DNA of 64,000 bases from Jatrophihabitans sp. (lineage in GTDB: Bacteria; Actinomycetota; Actinomycetes; Mycobacteriales; Jatrophihabitantaceae): positions 84,912 to 148,911 of the forward strand of contig DASWNX010000018.1 in the NCBI GenBank assembly GCA_036399055.1. Direction: 5' to 3'. A program made the position numbers and the translations under genes. Under the pieces are notes generated by a model. The model saw only the letters and a list, made by a program, of their open reading frames with translations. It was not told the DNA's origin and ran no database searches. Below are positions 28,831 through 37,109 of this stretch, in pieces (positions within the stretch are counted from its first letter, which is position 1; every line of letters starts with the position of its first letter).

Positions 28831-29793
28831 ATGACCATGACCACGACCAAGATCCCGTCGGGCGCCGAGGGCTTTCAGGCCCGCCTGCTGCACGAGCTGG
28901 AACCAGTCGTCGAGGACAACCTCGAACGCCACCTGTCAGTGGCCCGGCCGTGGATGCCGCATGACTACGTGCCGTGGAGCCGGGGCCGTGACTTCGCCTT
29001 CCTAGGGGGCGAGGACTGGAAGCCCGAGGACTCGCCGCTGGACCCGGTCGCCCGGACCGCGATGATCGTGAACCTCCTGACCGAGGACAACCTGCCCTCC
29101 TACCACCGTGAGATCGCGACCCAGTTCGGACGCGACGGCGCCTGGGGACAGTGGGTCGGCCAGTGGACCGCTGAAGAGGGCCGCCACGGCATCGCGTTAC
29201 GCGACTACCTGGTAGTCACCCGCGGGGTGGACCCGGTCAAGCTCGAGGGCCTGCGGATGGAGCACATGGTCGCCGGGTATGACTCAGGCGACAAGACAGC
29301 CCTGGAAGCCGTGGCCTACGTGTCCTTTCAGGAACTCGCGACCCGGGTCTCGCACCGCAACACGGGCAAGGCCACCGGCTGCCCGCTGGCCGAGCAGCTA
29401 CTGGCTCGCATCGCGCAGGACGAGAACCTGCACATGGTCTTCTACCGGAACCTGATCGCCGCCGCCTTCGAGATAGCGCCTGATGAGACCATGGCCGCGG
29501 TCCGCGACGAGGTGATCGGCTTCAAGATGCCCGGCGCCAACATGCCGGACTTCATGCGCAACTCGGTGACCATCGCCAAGGCGGGCATCTATGACTTGCG
29601 GTTGCACCATGACGCGGTGATCACTCCCGTGCTGAAGTTCTGGAACGTCTTCGGCCGCGATGACCTGGGCCCGGCCGGCGAGCAAGCCCGCGAGGAGCTG
29701 GCGCGGTTTGTCAGCCAGCTGGACGCGCAGGCGAACCGCTTCGTCGAGCAGCGTGAGCGCGCCCGGGCCAAGGCAGCTGCCCGGACCGCCTGA
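28831..29793 (+). CDS. Acyl-ACP (stearoyl-type) desaturase
   Basis: Soluble di-iron desaturase of the plant-type/DesA family, about 320 residues. The iron ligands are visible as TEDNLPSYH, TAEEGRHG (E-E-x-x-H) and AQDENLHM (D-E-N-x-H). It introduces a double bond into acyl-ACP with ferredoxin. ATG 28831 follows GGGGAG; the in-frame ATG 28801 overlaps the palindrome and is less likely. It stands alone, transcribed from its own promoter with an operator-like palindrome. The C-terminal 40 residues are helical and charged. Confidence 0.92.
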   Translation: MTMTTTKIPSGAEGFQARLLHELEPVVEDNLERHLSVARPWMPHDYVPWSRGRDFAFLGGEDWKPEDSPLDPVARTAMIVNLLTEDNLPSYHREIATQFGRDGAWGQWVGQWTAEEGRHGIALRDYLVVTRGVDPVKLEGLRMEHMVAGYDSGDKTALEAVAYVSFQELATRVSHRNTGKATGCPLAEQLLARIAQDENLHMVFYRNLIAAAFEIAPDETMAAVRDEVIGFKMPGANMPDFMRNSVTIAKAGIYDLRLHHDAVITPVLKFWNVFGRDDLGPAGEQAREELARFVSQLDAQANRFVEQRERARAKAAARTA

Positions 29794-30120
29794 GCAGAGC
29801 GCACCTGAGGAGCCCCGGAGGGCCTGCCCGTAGCCGTCCTTGCTCAGGACCTGAGTGCGGACTGCCCGACTCGACCTCCGCATGAGGCGCCTGCCCAGGC
29901 GAAGCGAACGGGGGGCTGTCACTGGCTGTCGCGTGTCTGCAGATCGGTGACTCTGTGTGATCGAAATATGGTCTGCCTAGCTTTGGGGGGTGAATTGCCC
30001 AACTTTTACTTCGCGCGTATTGCTTCTGTGTGGTTCTATTACCAGACGGTGTTCACTCCGTGTAAGCACGGCTTCACTCCGCGCAAGATAAAATGATATG
30101 GGCGTTATGACTTCTCACCG
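29794..30120. other. Intergenic region with paired direct repeats
   Basis: No gene is visible. The right half (29940-30110) is distinctly A/T-richer than the surroundings. Two copies of TTCACTCCGYGYAAG (30052-30066 and 30073-30087) start 21 bp apart, two helical turns, followed by GATAAAATGATAT, which could hold a -10 element for the next gene. This looks like a promoter with paired activator or repressor sites. Confidence 0.45.
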
Positions 30121-31338
30121 GTGGCACTCGTGACCTTCCTCGGCAGGCGAGTCAGAGGCGTGCGCGGCCTCAGGGCAGCGGCGATGCTCTGCGTCCTGGC
30201 CTTGACGAGCACGGTGTTGCTGCCGGGGCCGGCCGAGGCCGCAGGGTTGCGCCAATTCGCGCTGACAGCCGGTAACTCAGCCGCTCACTCCGCGGGGTTG
30301 GCCCCAGCCAAGCCTCGCGCGGTCACGGCAAGGGAACGAGCCGCCAAGTCCAAGCAACGGGCAGCTCGAGCGCGCGCTCAGCAGGCGGCACGCCAAGCGG
30401 TCGCGCGCAAGGCCGCACTGGCCAGGGCCGCGCACGCCAAGACCACCAGAGACCGTGCGGCCAACGTCGAGGCGTTGAGGCAAGCCAAGGCGTTGAAGCA
30501 GGCCAAGCAAGCCCAGGCGTTGAAGCAAGCCAAGGCGTTGAAGCAAGCCAAGGCCGCCAAGGCGTTGAAGCAAGCCAAGGCCGCCCAGGCGTTGAAGCAA
30601 GCCAAGGCCGCTGCCCAACGGCGGCTGGCGCCCAGCCAGCGCGACAGCGACAAGCGATCTGAAAGCGATCGGTCCTACGTTGAGCCGAGGCTTCCCGGCG
30701 CGGTCGGATTCGGTGGATTTCCCGGGGGTGGGGATGACCAGCCCGCCTCGCCGTCCACGGGCAAGCTGGCTGATCGCTTAGGGGCGGCGCAAGCCGCGGC
30801 CAAGCTACGCGAGGAGGCCGAGAGGGCCGCTGCGCAAGCGCGGGCGCGGGCCGAGGCGGAGGCGGAGAGAGCGCGGAAGGCAGTCCAACGGCTGCTGCCG
30901 AGCGGCACCGTGCCGCCTAGCATCGTGCCGCCTAGCACCGTGGCGCCGCCAAGCCGTCCCCCGCTGGCGACTGTTGTCCCGGCCCTGCCCGCAGCCAACG
31001 TCCCAGGCGGAACCTCCGGTCCCGGTCAGTCGGTCGGCGCCCAAGGCTCTGGCGCCGGCCAAGGCGGAGGCCCCAGCCAGGCAACTGGGACTACCCCGCC
31101 GCCGGCCCGACCCGCCGCGCCGAGCCCCCGGCCGGCAGCGCCCGTCCAGCAGCGAAAGCCCGCTGCCAGCACGCCGCAGCAACAGGCGGTGTTGACCCTG
31201 CCCAAGCGGATCGCCCAGGCCGGCCTCTCCGTCGGAATCTGGCCACTGGTGCTGCTGATCGTGGTGGGCCTCATCGCACTCTGCCTGGTCGTCCTAGGCA
31301 CCCGCCGACGCACCTTTGACGAGCGCAGACCCCTTTAG
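30121..31338 (+). CDS. Exported Ala/Lys-repeat protein with C-terminal membrane anchor
   Basis: I do not recognise a family. The 405-residue product has an N-terminal signal peptide (about 1-41, ending AEA-AG), a basic coiled-coil-like domain (about 65-170) made of ALKQAKA repeats, a Gly/Pro patch, a second Ala/Glu/Arg-rich helix (about 215-260), a long Pro/Ser/Gly-rich stalk and a single membrane helix (about 370-392) ending in RRRTFDERRPL. The layout is that of a cell-envelope protein anchored at the C-terminus with a positively charged outer head; there is no clear LPxTG. Such heads could bind teichoic acid, DNA or host glycans. GTG start. Confidence 0.6.
   Translation: MALVTFLGRRVRGVRGLRAAAMLCVLALTSTVLLPGPAEAAGLRQFALTAGNSAAHSAGLAPAKPRAVTARERAAKSKQRAARARAQQAARQAVARKAALARAAHAKTTRDRAANVEALRQAKALKQAKQAQALKQAKALKQAKAAKALKQAKAAQALKQAKAAAQRRLAPSQRDSDKRSESDRSYVEPRLPGAVGFGGFPGGGDDQPASPSTGKLADRLGAAQAAAKLREEAERAAAQARARAEAEAERARKAVQRLLPSGTVPPSIVPPSTVAPPSRPPLATVVPALPAANVPGGTSGPGQSVGAQGSGAGQGGGPSQATGTTPPPARPAAPSPRPAAPVQQRKPAASTPQQQAVLTLPKRIAQAGLSVGIWPLVLLIVVGLIALCLVVLGTRRRTFDERRPL
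30475..30612 (+). repeat. Degenerate 18-27 bp tandem repeats (ALKQAKA)
   Basis: The 18-bp unit gcgttgaagcaagccaag appears five times with spacers of 0 or 9 bp and very few base changes. All copies stay in frame and encode ALKQAK(A). The near identity of the DNA indicates recent expansion, so length variation between strains is expected. Confidence 0.85.
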
Positions 31339-31350
31339 GGCCCCACCGGA

Positions 31351-32268
31351 TCAGGCTGCGACGGCGTGAGCAGGGGTAGCCAGGCTGGCTTTGTGGCGCC
31401 GTCGTCTCACAGCGTCCGCCGTCAGCACCACGAGCGCGAGCCACACCAGGGCGAAGCCCAGCAGCCGGACAGGTGGCATCGGCTCGTGCCGGATGCCCAC
31501 CCCCACTCCGAACGACATGATCGGCGCCAGGTACTGCAGCAGGCCGAGGGTGGTCAGCGGAAGGCGCCGGGCCGCTGCCCCGAACAGCAGAAGCGGTATG
31601 GCCGTGACGACGCCGGTGCCGGCCAGCAGCAAGGCATTCGGCACCCCGTGGTGGCCGAAAGCCAGTTCGGACTGGTTGGCCAGCAGCATCAGGGCCACCA
31701 GCGCGGGAACAGCCAGCACCGCGGTCTCGACGGCCAGTGACTCCAGGGCGCTGGCGTTGACCTTCTTCTTGATGAAGCCGTAACAACCGAAGCTGATCGC
31801 CAGCGTCAGGGCGACCCATGGCAACCTGCCGTAGTCCAGGGTCAGCACCACGATGGCCAACGTCGCGATTGCCACGGCGACCCACTGGGTCCGGCTGAGG
31901 CGCTCCTTGAGCACCAGCACGCCAAGCAGGATGGTGAACAGCGGGTTGATGAAGTAACCGAGGCTGGTCTCGATCACATGACCGCTGTTGACGCTCCAGA
32001 TGTAGACACCCCAGTTCACTGACACCAGGACGGCCGCCAGCGCCAGCAGCGCAAGCTTGGAGCGGTCCGCGGCCAGTCGGCGCACCGCGGTGAAGTGGCG
32101 GGTCACCGCGAGCACCGCGGCGATCAGGATCAGCGACCAGACCATCCGCTGGGCCAGGATCTCCACGGCGTTCGCTGGTTTGAGCAACGGCCAGTAGAGC
32201 GGAAAGAGCCCCCAGCACAAGTAAGCGCTTACGCCGTAGGCAAGACCCTTTCGACTACCAGTCAGCAA
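31351..32268 (-). CDS. rarD: EamA-family transporter RarD
   Basis: Membrane permease of 305 residues with ten helices. It begins KGLAYGVSAYLCWGLFPLYWPLLKP, the RarD signature, and carries NWGVYIWSVNSGHVIETSLGYFINPL. RarD proteins were named from chloramphenicol phenotype; substrate is unknown. It lies 5 bp after korB on the same strand and is probably the third gene of korA-korB-rarD. It converges on the Ala/Lys-repeat gene with only 12 bp between stops. Confidence 0.92.
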   Translation of the reverse strand: MLTGSRKGLAYGVSAYLCWGLFPLYWPLLKPANAVEILAQRMVWSLILIAAVLAVTRHFTAVRRLAADRSKLALLALAAVLVSVNWGVYIWSVNSGHVIETSLGYFINPLFTILLGVLVLKERLSRTQWVAVAIATLAIVVLTLDYGRLPWVALTLAISFGCYGFIKKKVNASALESLAVETAVLAVPALVALMLLANQSELAFGHHGVPNALLLAGTGVVTAIPLLLFGAAARRLPLTTLGLLQYLAPIMSFGVGVGIRHEPMPPVRLLGFALVWLALVVLTADAVRRRRHKASLATPAHAVAA

Positions 32269-32273
32269 TAGCC

Positions 32274-33305
32274 TCAGCCGACCGTCCAGGCGTCGTTGCC
32301 GCGCAGCAGGCTGCTCAGCGCGGCGGCGTCACCGGGCGCCTGAGCCTTGGCCACCGAAAGCTGGTCGTTGAGCAGTTGGTCATAGCTTGGACGCGTGACA
32401 TCGCGGAAGACGCCCATCGGCGAGTACCGGGAATCGATCTGGGACAGCCGAGACAACGCGAAAGCGTAGGACGGGTCCTGGGCGTGGGCATCGTGCACCA
32501 CGACCCGCGGGTCGCCCTGGGCGACGTCGTCCTCAACGCTGAGGGCGCCGGTGAGCGGGTCGCGCACCACGGCCTTGGAAGCGGGTGAGTCGACCGAGCC
32601 GAACCGGATCTCCTTGCCGTGCTCCAGCCCGATGATCCAGTCGCCCTTGGTGTCGGAGTCCTTGAGCAGGTCGAAGGCGCCGTCGTTGAAGATGTTGCAG
32701 TTCTGGTAGATCTCGACCAGCGAGGTGCCCTCATGCTCGGTGGCGGCCCGCAGCACCGAGGTGAGGTGCTTGCGGTCGGAGTCCAGCGTGCGGCCGACGA
32801 AGGTGGCCTCGGCGCCCAGCGCCAGCGACACCGGGTTGAACGGGTTGTCCAGCGATCCCATCGGGGTCGACTTGGTGACCTTGCCGCGTTCGCTGGTGGG
32901 GGAGTACTGGCCCTTGGTCAGGCCGTAGATGCGGTTGTTGAACAGCAGGATGGTGAGGTTGACGTTGCGGCGCAGTGAGTGGATCAGGTGGTTGCCACCG
33001 ATCGACAGGGCGTCGCCGTCACCGGTCACCACGAACACCTTGAGGTCCGGACGGCTGGTCGACAGGCCGGTGGCGATCGCCGGCGCCCGGCCGTGGATGG
33101 AGTGCATGCCGTAGGTGTTCATGTAGTACGGGAAGCGGGAGGAGCACCCGATGCCGGAGATGAAGACGATGTCTTCGCGGGGGATGTTGAGCTCCGGCAT
33201 GAAGCCCTGGACCGCGGCCAGCACCGCGTAGTCACCGCAGCCAGGGCACCAGCGAACTTCCTGGTCAGTCTTGAAGTCCTTGGCCTTGAGCCCGAGGTCA
33301 GTCAT
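32274..33305 (-). CDS. korB: 2-Oxoglutarate:ferredoxin oxidoreductase beta subunit
   Basis: Thiamine-diphosphate subunit of a 2-oxoacid:ferredoxin oxidoreductase, 343 residues. Visible are RWCPGCGDYAVL and GIGCSSRFPYY (Cys for the [4Fe-4S] cluster), the ThDP/Mg motif GDGDALSIGGNHLIHSLRRN followed by NN, and LTKGQYSPTS. Together with KorA it oxidises 2-oxoglutarate to succinyl-CoA using ferredoxin, as in mycobacteria. Overlaps korA by 8 bp. The C-terminal 40 residues are variable. Confidence 0.95.
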   Translation of the reverse strand: MTDLGLKAKDFKTDQEVRWCPGCGDYAVLAAVQGFMPELNIPREDIVFISGIGCSSRFPYYMNTYGMHSIHGRAPAIATGLSTSRPDLKVFVVTGDGDALSIGGNHLIHSLRRNVNLTILLFNNRIYGLTKGQYSPTSERGKVTKSTPMGSLDNPFNPVSLALGAEATFVGRTLDSDRKHLTSVLRAATEHEGTSLVEIYQNCNIFNDGAFDLLKDSDTKGDWIIGLEHGKEIRFGSVDSPASKAVVRDPLTGALSVEDDVAQGDPRVVVHDAHAQDPSYAFALSRLSQIDSRYSPMGVFRDVTRPSYDQLLNDQLSVAKAQAPGDAAALSSLLRGNDAWTVG

Positions 33306-35151
33306 TGCTGGTCACAACTCCCTGCAACATGTCGGCGAGGTCGGCCGCTCTGAAGGGCATCCCCCGAACCTGGGTCACCGAGATGACGTCGGTGAGATAG
33401 CGGCCTCGGACCAACAACGCGAGCTGGCCCATGTTCATTTCCGGGATGACGACCCTGTCATAACCGGCCAGCACCTCTCCCAGGTTGGCCGGGAACGGGT
33501 TGAGGTGGCGCAGGTGAGCCTGGGCTATCGAGTGACCGGACCGGCGCACCCGCCGCACCGCAGCTCCGATCGGGCCGTAGGTCGAGCCCCAGCCCAGCAC
33601 CAGCACCTTCGCGTCGCCGGTGGCGTCGTCGACTTCGAGCGCCGGGATGGTCTTGGCGATGCCGTCGACCTTGGCTTGCCTGGTGCGGACCATGAAGTCG
33701 TGGTTGTCCGGGTCGTAGGAGATGTTGCCGGTCTTGTCGGCCTTCTCGATGCCGCCGATCCGGTGCTCCAGCCCGGCGGTGCCCGGAATGGCCCACGGCC
33801 GCGCCAGGGTCTCCGGGTCGCGCAGGTAAGGCAGGAACTCCCCGTCCTCGCCGTTGGGCTTGTCGATGAAGCTGACCGTGAGGTCGGGCAACTCCGCCAG
33901 CTCGGGCAGTCGCCAGGGCTCCGAGCCGTTGGCGATGTAGCCGTCGGAGAGCAGGAACACCGGCGTGCGGTAAGCGGTGGCGATCCGGATCGCCTCGATG
34001 GCGGCGTCGAAGCAGTCCGCCGGCGAGCGGGGCGCCACGATGGGCACCGGCGCCTCGCCGTTACGGCCGTACATCGCCTGCAACAGGTCGCTCTGCTCGG
34101 TCTTGGTAGGCAGGCCGGTGGACGGGCCGCCACGCTGGACGTCGACGATCACCAGGGGGAGCTCCAGGCTGACCGCCAGGCCGATCGTCTCGGCCTTGAG
34201 CGCGATGCCGGGTCCTGAGGATGTGGTGACACCCAGCGCGCCGCCGAATGACGCGCCCAGCGCCGCGCCGATGCCGGCGATCTCGTCCTCGGCCTGGAAG
34301 GTGGTCACGCCGAAGCGCTTGTGCTTGGACAGCTCATGCAGGATGTCGGAGGCCGGCGTGATCGGGTAAGCGCCGAGGAACAGCGGCAGCTTCGTCAGCT
34401 GGGCGCCCGCGATGAGGCCGTAGGCCAGGGCCAGGTTGCCGGCGATGTTGCGGTAGCTGCCGGGGGCCAGCGGAGCCGGCTTGATCTCGTAGGAGACGCC
34501 GAAGGCCTCGGTGGTCTCGCCGTAGTTCCAGCCGGCCCTGAACGCCGCGATGTTGGCCTCGGCGATCTCAGGCTTCTTGGCGAACTTCTCCCGCAGGAAC
34601 TGCAGGGTGCCCTCGATCGGCCGGGAGTACATCCAGGACAGCAGCCCCAGGGCGTACATGTTCTTGGAGCGTCCGGCGTCCTTGCGGGACAGGTCGGTGT
34701 GGGCCAGTGCGTCCAGGGTCAGCTGGGTGAGGTCCAGGGCGTGCACCGTGAACGAGTCCAGGGTGCCGTCGGTCAGGGGGTTGGAGGACCAGCCGATCCG
34801 GGCCAGCGCGCGCTCGGTGAAGTCACGGGTGTCGACGATGATCGTGGCGCCCTTGAGCAGGTCGCCGAGGTTGGCTTTCAGAGCCGCCGGGTTCATCGCC
34901 ACCAGCACATCGGGCCGGTCACCCGGGGTCAGGATGTCGTGGTCGGCGAAGTGCAGCTGGAACGACGAGACCCCGGCCAGCGTCCCGGCAGGCGCCCGGA
35001 TCTCGGCGGGGAAGTTGGGCTGGCTGGACAGGTCGTTACCGAAGTTGGCCGTCTCCTGGGTGAAGCGGTCGCCGGTCAGCTGCATGCCGTCCCCAGAGTC
35101 ACCCGCGATCCTGATGACTACGCGATCAAGTTGCTGGACCTCTGTGGACAT
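33298..35151 (-). CDS. korA: 2-Oxoglutarate:ferredoxin oxidoreductase alpha subunit (gamma-alpha fusion)
   Basis: The 617-residue protein fuses the gamma domain (about 5-190, IRIAGDSGDGMQLTGDRF) to the alpha domain (about 215-610, including GNLALAYGLIAG, FLGAYPITPASDILHELS and TTSSGPGIALKAE). ATG 35151 is chosen because GGAGGCG lies 9 bp upstream; the frame extends 27 codons further without a better start. First gene of the korA-korB-rarD unit, transcribed leftward away from the WXG100-like gene. Confidence 0.95.
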   Translation of the reverse strand: MSTEVQQLDRVVIRIAGDSGDGMQLTGDRFTQETANFGNDLSSQPNFPAEIRAPAGTLAGVSSFQLHFADHDILTPGDRPDVLVAMNPAALKANLGDLLKGATIIVDTRDFTERALARIGWSSNPLTDGTLDSFTVHALDLTQLTLDALAHTDLSRKDAGRSKNMYALGLLSWMYSRPIEGTLQFLREKFAKKPEIAEANIAAFRAGWNYGETTEAFGVSYEIKPAPLAPGSYRNIAGNLALAYGLIAGAQLTKLPLFLGAYPITPASDILHELSKHKRFGVTTFQAEDEIAGIGAALGASFGGALGVTTSSGPGIALKAETIGLAVSLELPLVIVDVQRGGPSTGLPTKTEQSDLLQAMYGRNGEAPVPIVAPRSPADCFDAAIEAIRIATAYRTPVFLLSDGYIANGSEPWRLPELAELPDLTVSFIDKPNGEDGEFLPYLRDPETLARPWAIPGTAGLEHRIGGIEKADKTGNISYDPDNHDFMVRTRQAKVDGIAKTIPALEVDDATGDAKVLVLGWGSTYGPIGAAVRRVRRSGHSIAQAHLRHLNPFPANLGEVLAGYDRVVIPEMNMGQLALLVRGRYLTDVISVTQVRGMPFRAADLADMLQGVVTSND

Positions 35152-35336
35152 GCGGCTGTCCGCCTCCAATACCACTAATGAAAAATAGTCGCCGAACTGG
35201 CACGGCTCACGCCTCAGGCGCTGCCCCTCCATCGTAGAGAGTGGCGGGCGTCAATCCGAGTGGCTTCGCTCACGGCTGTCCGGGCTTGTGGAAAACTTTT
35301 GTATCTGGTGGAAGTGTCTGTCTAGCCTTGTTCGGT

Positions 35337-35642
35337 ATGCGAGCACCGGATGAGGCGCAGGGTCCCGCGACCGGCATCGAAGTCGATTTCACAGACCTAT
35401 CAGAGCTGGTGGGCACGTTGAGAGCTCTGGCTGGTGAGCTGGCGTGGAATGGTGCTTTATGTGGTCATGTGAATGATCCTGACCTTGCGGACGCAATTGG
35501 TCGAGTAGAACGCAACTGGCACAAACACCGAGTCACATTGCAGACATTCCTAGACAGCGCGACTGGCTCGGTCGCGGCCAGTCTAGCTCGATATCGTCGA
35601 ATTGAGACTCGGTTAACGCGGATGGCCGCAGGGGCCCGGTAG
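35337..35642 (+). CDS. WXG100-like small helical protein
   Basis: About 101 residues, mostly helical. Residues near the middle (GRVERNWHKHR) and end (ARYRRIETRL) give a W-x-x-x-R turn and a C-terminal Y-x-x-x-E, which resemble the WXG100 fold and the type VII secretion signal Y-x-x-x-D/E. The length suits that family. There are no ESX core genes in the window, so this is an orphan. ATG 35337 is preferred; GTG 35241 would add 32 residues. GC content is lower than in the neighbours. The assignment rests on motif likeness only. Confidence 0.45.
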   Translation: MRAPDEAQGPATGIEVDFTDLSELVGTLRALAGELAWNGALCGHVNDPDLADAIGRVERNWHKHRVTLQTFLDSATGSVAASLARYRRIETRLTRMAAGAR

Positions 35643-35929
35643 GACTGCCCTGGACGGCATCGGCAGCCCCGCACCGGCGGCGATCCACCCGCCGCGGACA
35701 TGAGGGCCAGCTGGGAAAGCCCTTACCCGGAATAGCCTTCCCGGACTGCTTCTGGTTTGAAGACCGTCCGGATGGTATTTTCTCGCAAGGACAGTGTCCG
35801 AATTGAAGCAGATTGAGCAATGACTTTCCTGAAACATGTCTAGAAGCCCGGCGTCGCGGGTACTACCAACGCGGCTACCGAAACCCGGTGCTGGTGTTCC
35901 GCGTATTTGCACGTGAGCAAGGGGGCGTT

Positions 35930-36334
35930 ATGGACAGCGATCTCCACGCGTTGGAGTTGCCGGCCTTTGAGCTGGACTGTCGCGACTGGCTGGTAGCCAC
36001 GCCGAACGACGGCTCGGTGCCCGAAGAGGTGGCCGGCGCTCCTGTGGTCGCTGTGCTCAGCACGGCTGTCATCCACTCCAATGAGCTGACTCCCGCCAGC
36101 GCCGTGCTCAGCATCGGCCTGCTGGACGAGCCGGTCGAGTCGGTCCGGCTCGACGCCGACAGCCCGGTCGCCGAGCTGATCGACGTGGACGTCGCAGCCG
36201 GGTCAGCGCGCTATGTGGTGCCGGCGCCCGACGGGCAGCTGGCGCTGCTGGCCGAGTTCACCGGCGGCGGCAACTGCGTCGAGCTGCTGCAGAGGTTCGA
36301 GCAGCTCATGGCCTCCTTCCGGTGGGCCAACTAA
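35930..36334 (+). CDS. Hypothetical protein (134 aa)
   Basis: I do not recognise this protein. It starts MDSDLHALELPAFEL, is acidic and rich in beta-strand patterns (WLVATPNDGSVPEEV, PVVAVLSTAVIHSNE, ARYVVPAPDGQLALLAEF) and ends in an amphipathic helix (VELLQRFEQLMASFRW). No signal peptide or membrane helix. AGGGGGCG precedes the ATG. The helix-ended alpha/beta layout and the WXG100-like gene 290 bp upstream would suit a small T7SS-associated or immunity-type protein, but this is speculation from context. Confidence 0.55.
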   Translation: MDSDLHALELPAFELDCRDWLVATPNDGSVPEEVAGAPVVAVLSTAVIHSNELTPASAVLSIGLLDEPVESVRLDADSPVAELIDVDVAAGSARYVVPAPDGQLALLAEFTGGGNCVELLQRFEQLMASFRWAN

Positions 36335-36363
36335 CGCCTTACGTTGTTTGGCATACTGATCCC

Positions 36364-36468
36364 ATGAGCCAGCGTCACCGCCCTCGAGTGGTTACGCTGC
36401 CGCGCGCGTTCTGGCAGGTGTCCTTCTGGACCACCCGGCGCGCGCACTCCTTCGACCAGAGCTGTTAG
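36364..36468 (+). CDS. 34-aa putative leader peptide ending in Cys
   Basis: ATG 36364 opens MSQRHRPRVVTLPRAFWQVS... and stops after ...FDQSC, 59 bp before the cysteine dioxygenase gene. The peptide is basic and has two Trp. CATACTGAT just before the ATG could be a -10 element, so the message may be leaderless. A short basic peptide with its only Cys as last residue, in front of a cysteine-catabolism gene, suggests translation-sensing of cysteine, as known for Cys-containing uORFs in mycobacteria. There is no direct evidence of expression. Confidence 0.35.
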   Translation: MSQRHRPRVVTLPRAFWQVSFWTTRRAHSFDQSC

Positions 36469-36527
36469 CCCAGGTTCGGACCGCTGTCGCGGTCCTGTCC
36501 TGTCCTTGCTAGCTCTGGAGCACCGTT

Positions 36528-37109
36528 ATGAGCGCCAACAGGCGTATGACCGGCGCGCGCCGGCAATTTCTGAACCCGATTGAACTGTTGGAGTACACCA
36601 GATTCGTGGCCGGTGAGGTCTTGACGGGCTGGTACCCCGAGGTGGAGTACGACGAGGACGAACGGTGGCATCAGCGGCTCAGCCGCGACCAGCGGGTGGA
36701 TCTCTGGTTGATCAGCTGGCTTCCCACCCAAGGCACCCAGTTGCATGATCACGGCGGCTCCGCCGGTGCCTTCACAGTGCTCAGCGGTGAACTCGCCGAG
36801 GTGATCCATCAACCTCGCCGGGTGCCCGGCCGTCGGCCAGTGGCACGAGGGCCACGCGATGGACCGGCGCTGGTGGAGCGGCTCCGGGTCACCGGTGCTG
36901 GCGTCGGGTTCGGCCCGCACTACGTCCATGACGTGCGTAACGTCTCCAGCGCCCCGGCGGTCAGCGTGCATGCCTATTCACCGCCGTTGACCGCTATGAA
37001 TTTCTATGACCTCGATCAGGCCGGCGTGCTACAAAAACTCGCGAGTGTAAGAACCGAGGATCCGGAGATGTCAGTGAGTTTCGACGATCAGGGCAATCCG
37101 GCGGCATGA
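36528..37109 (+). CDS. Cysteine dioxygenase-family protein
   Basis: Cupin of 193 residues that oxidises cysteine (or 3-mercaptopropionate) to the sulfinate. The Fe(II)-binding His residues are H73 and H75 (QLHDHGGSAGAFTVLSGEL) and H134 (YVHDVRNVS). The order and spacing match bacterial CDO. GGAG lies 8 bp before ATG 36528. It overlaps the rhodanese gene by ATGA, forming a sulfur-metabolism pair. Substrate choice between cysteine and other thiols cannot be settled by eye. Confidence 0.88.
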   Translation: MSANRRMTGARRQFLNPIELLEYTRFVAGEVLTGWYPEVEYDEDERWHQRLSRDQRVDLWLISWLPTQGTQLHDHGGSAGAFTVLSGELAEVIHQPRRVPGRRPVARGPRDGPALVERLRVTGAGVGFGPHYVHDVRNVSSAPAVSVHAYSPPLTAMNFYDLDQAGVLQKLASVRTEDPEMSVSFDDQGNPAA

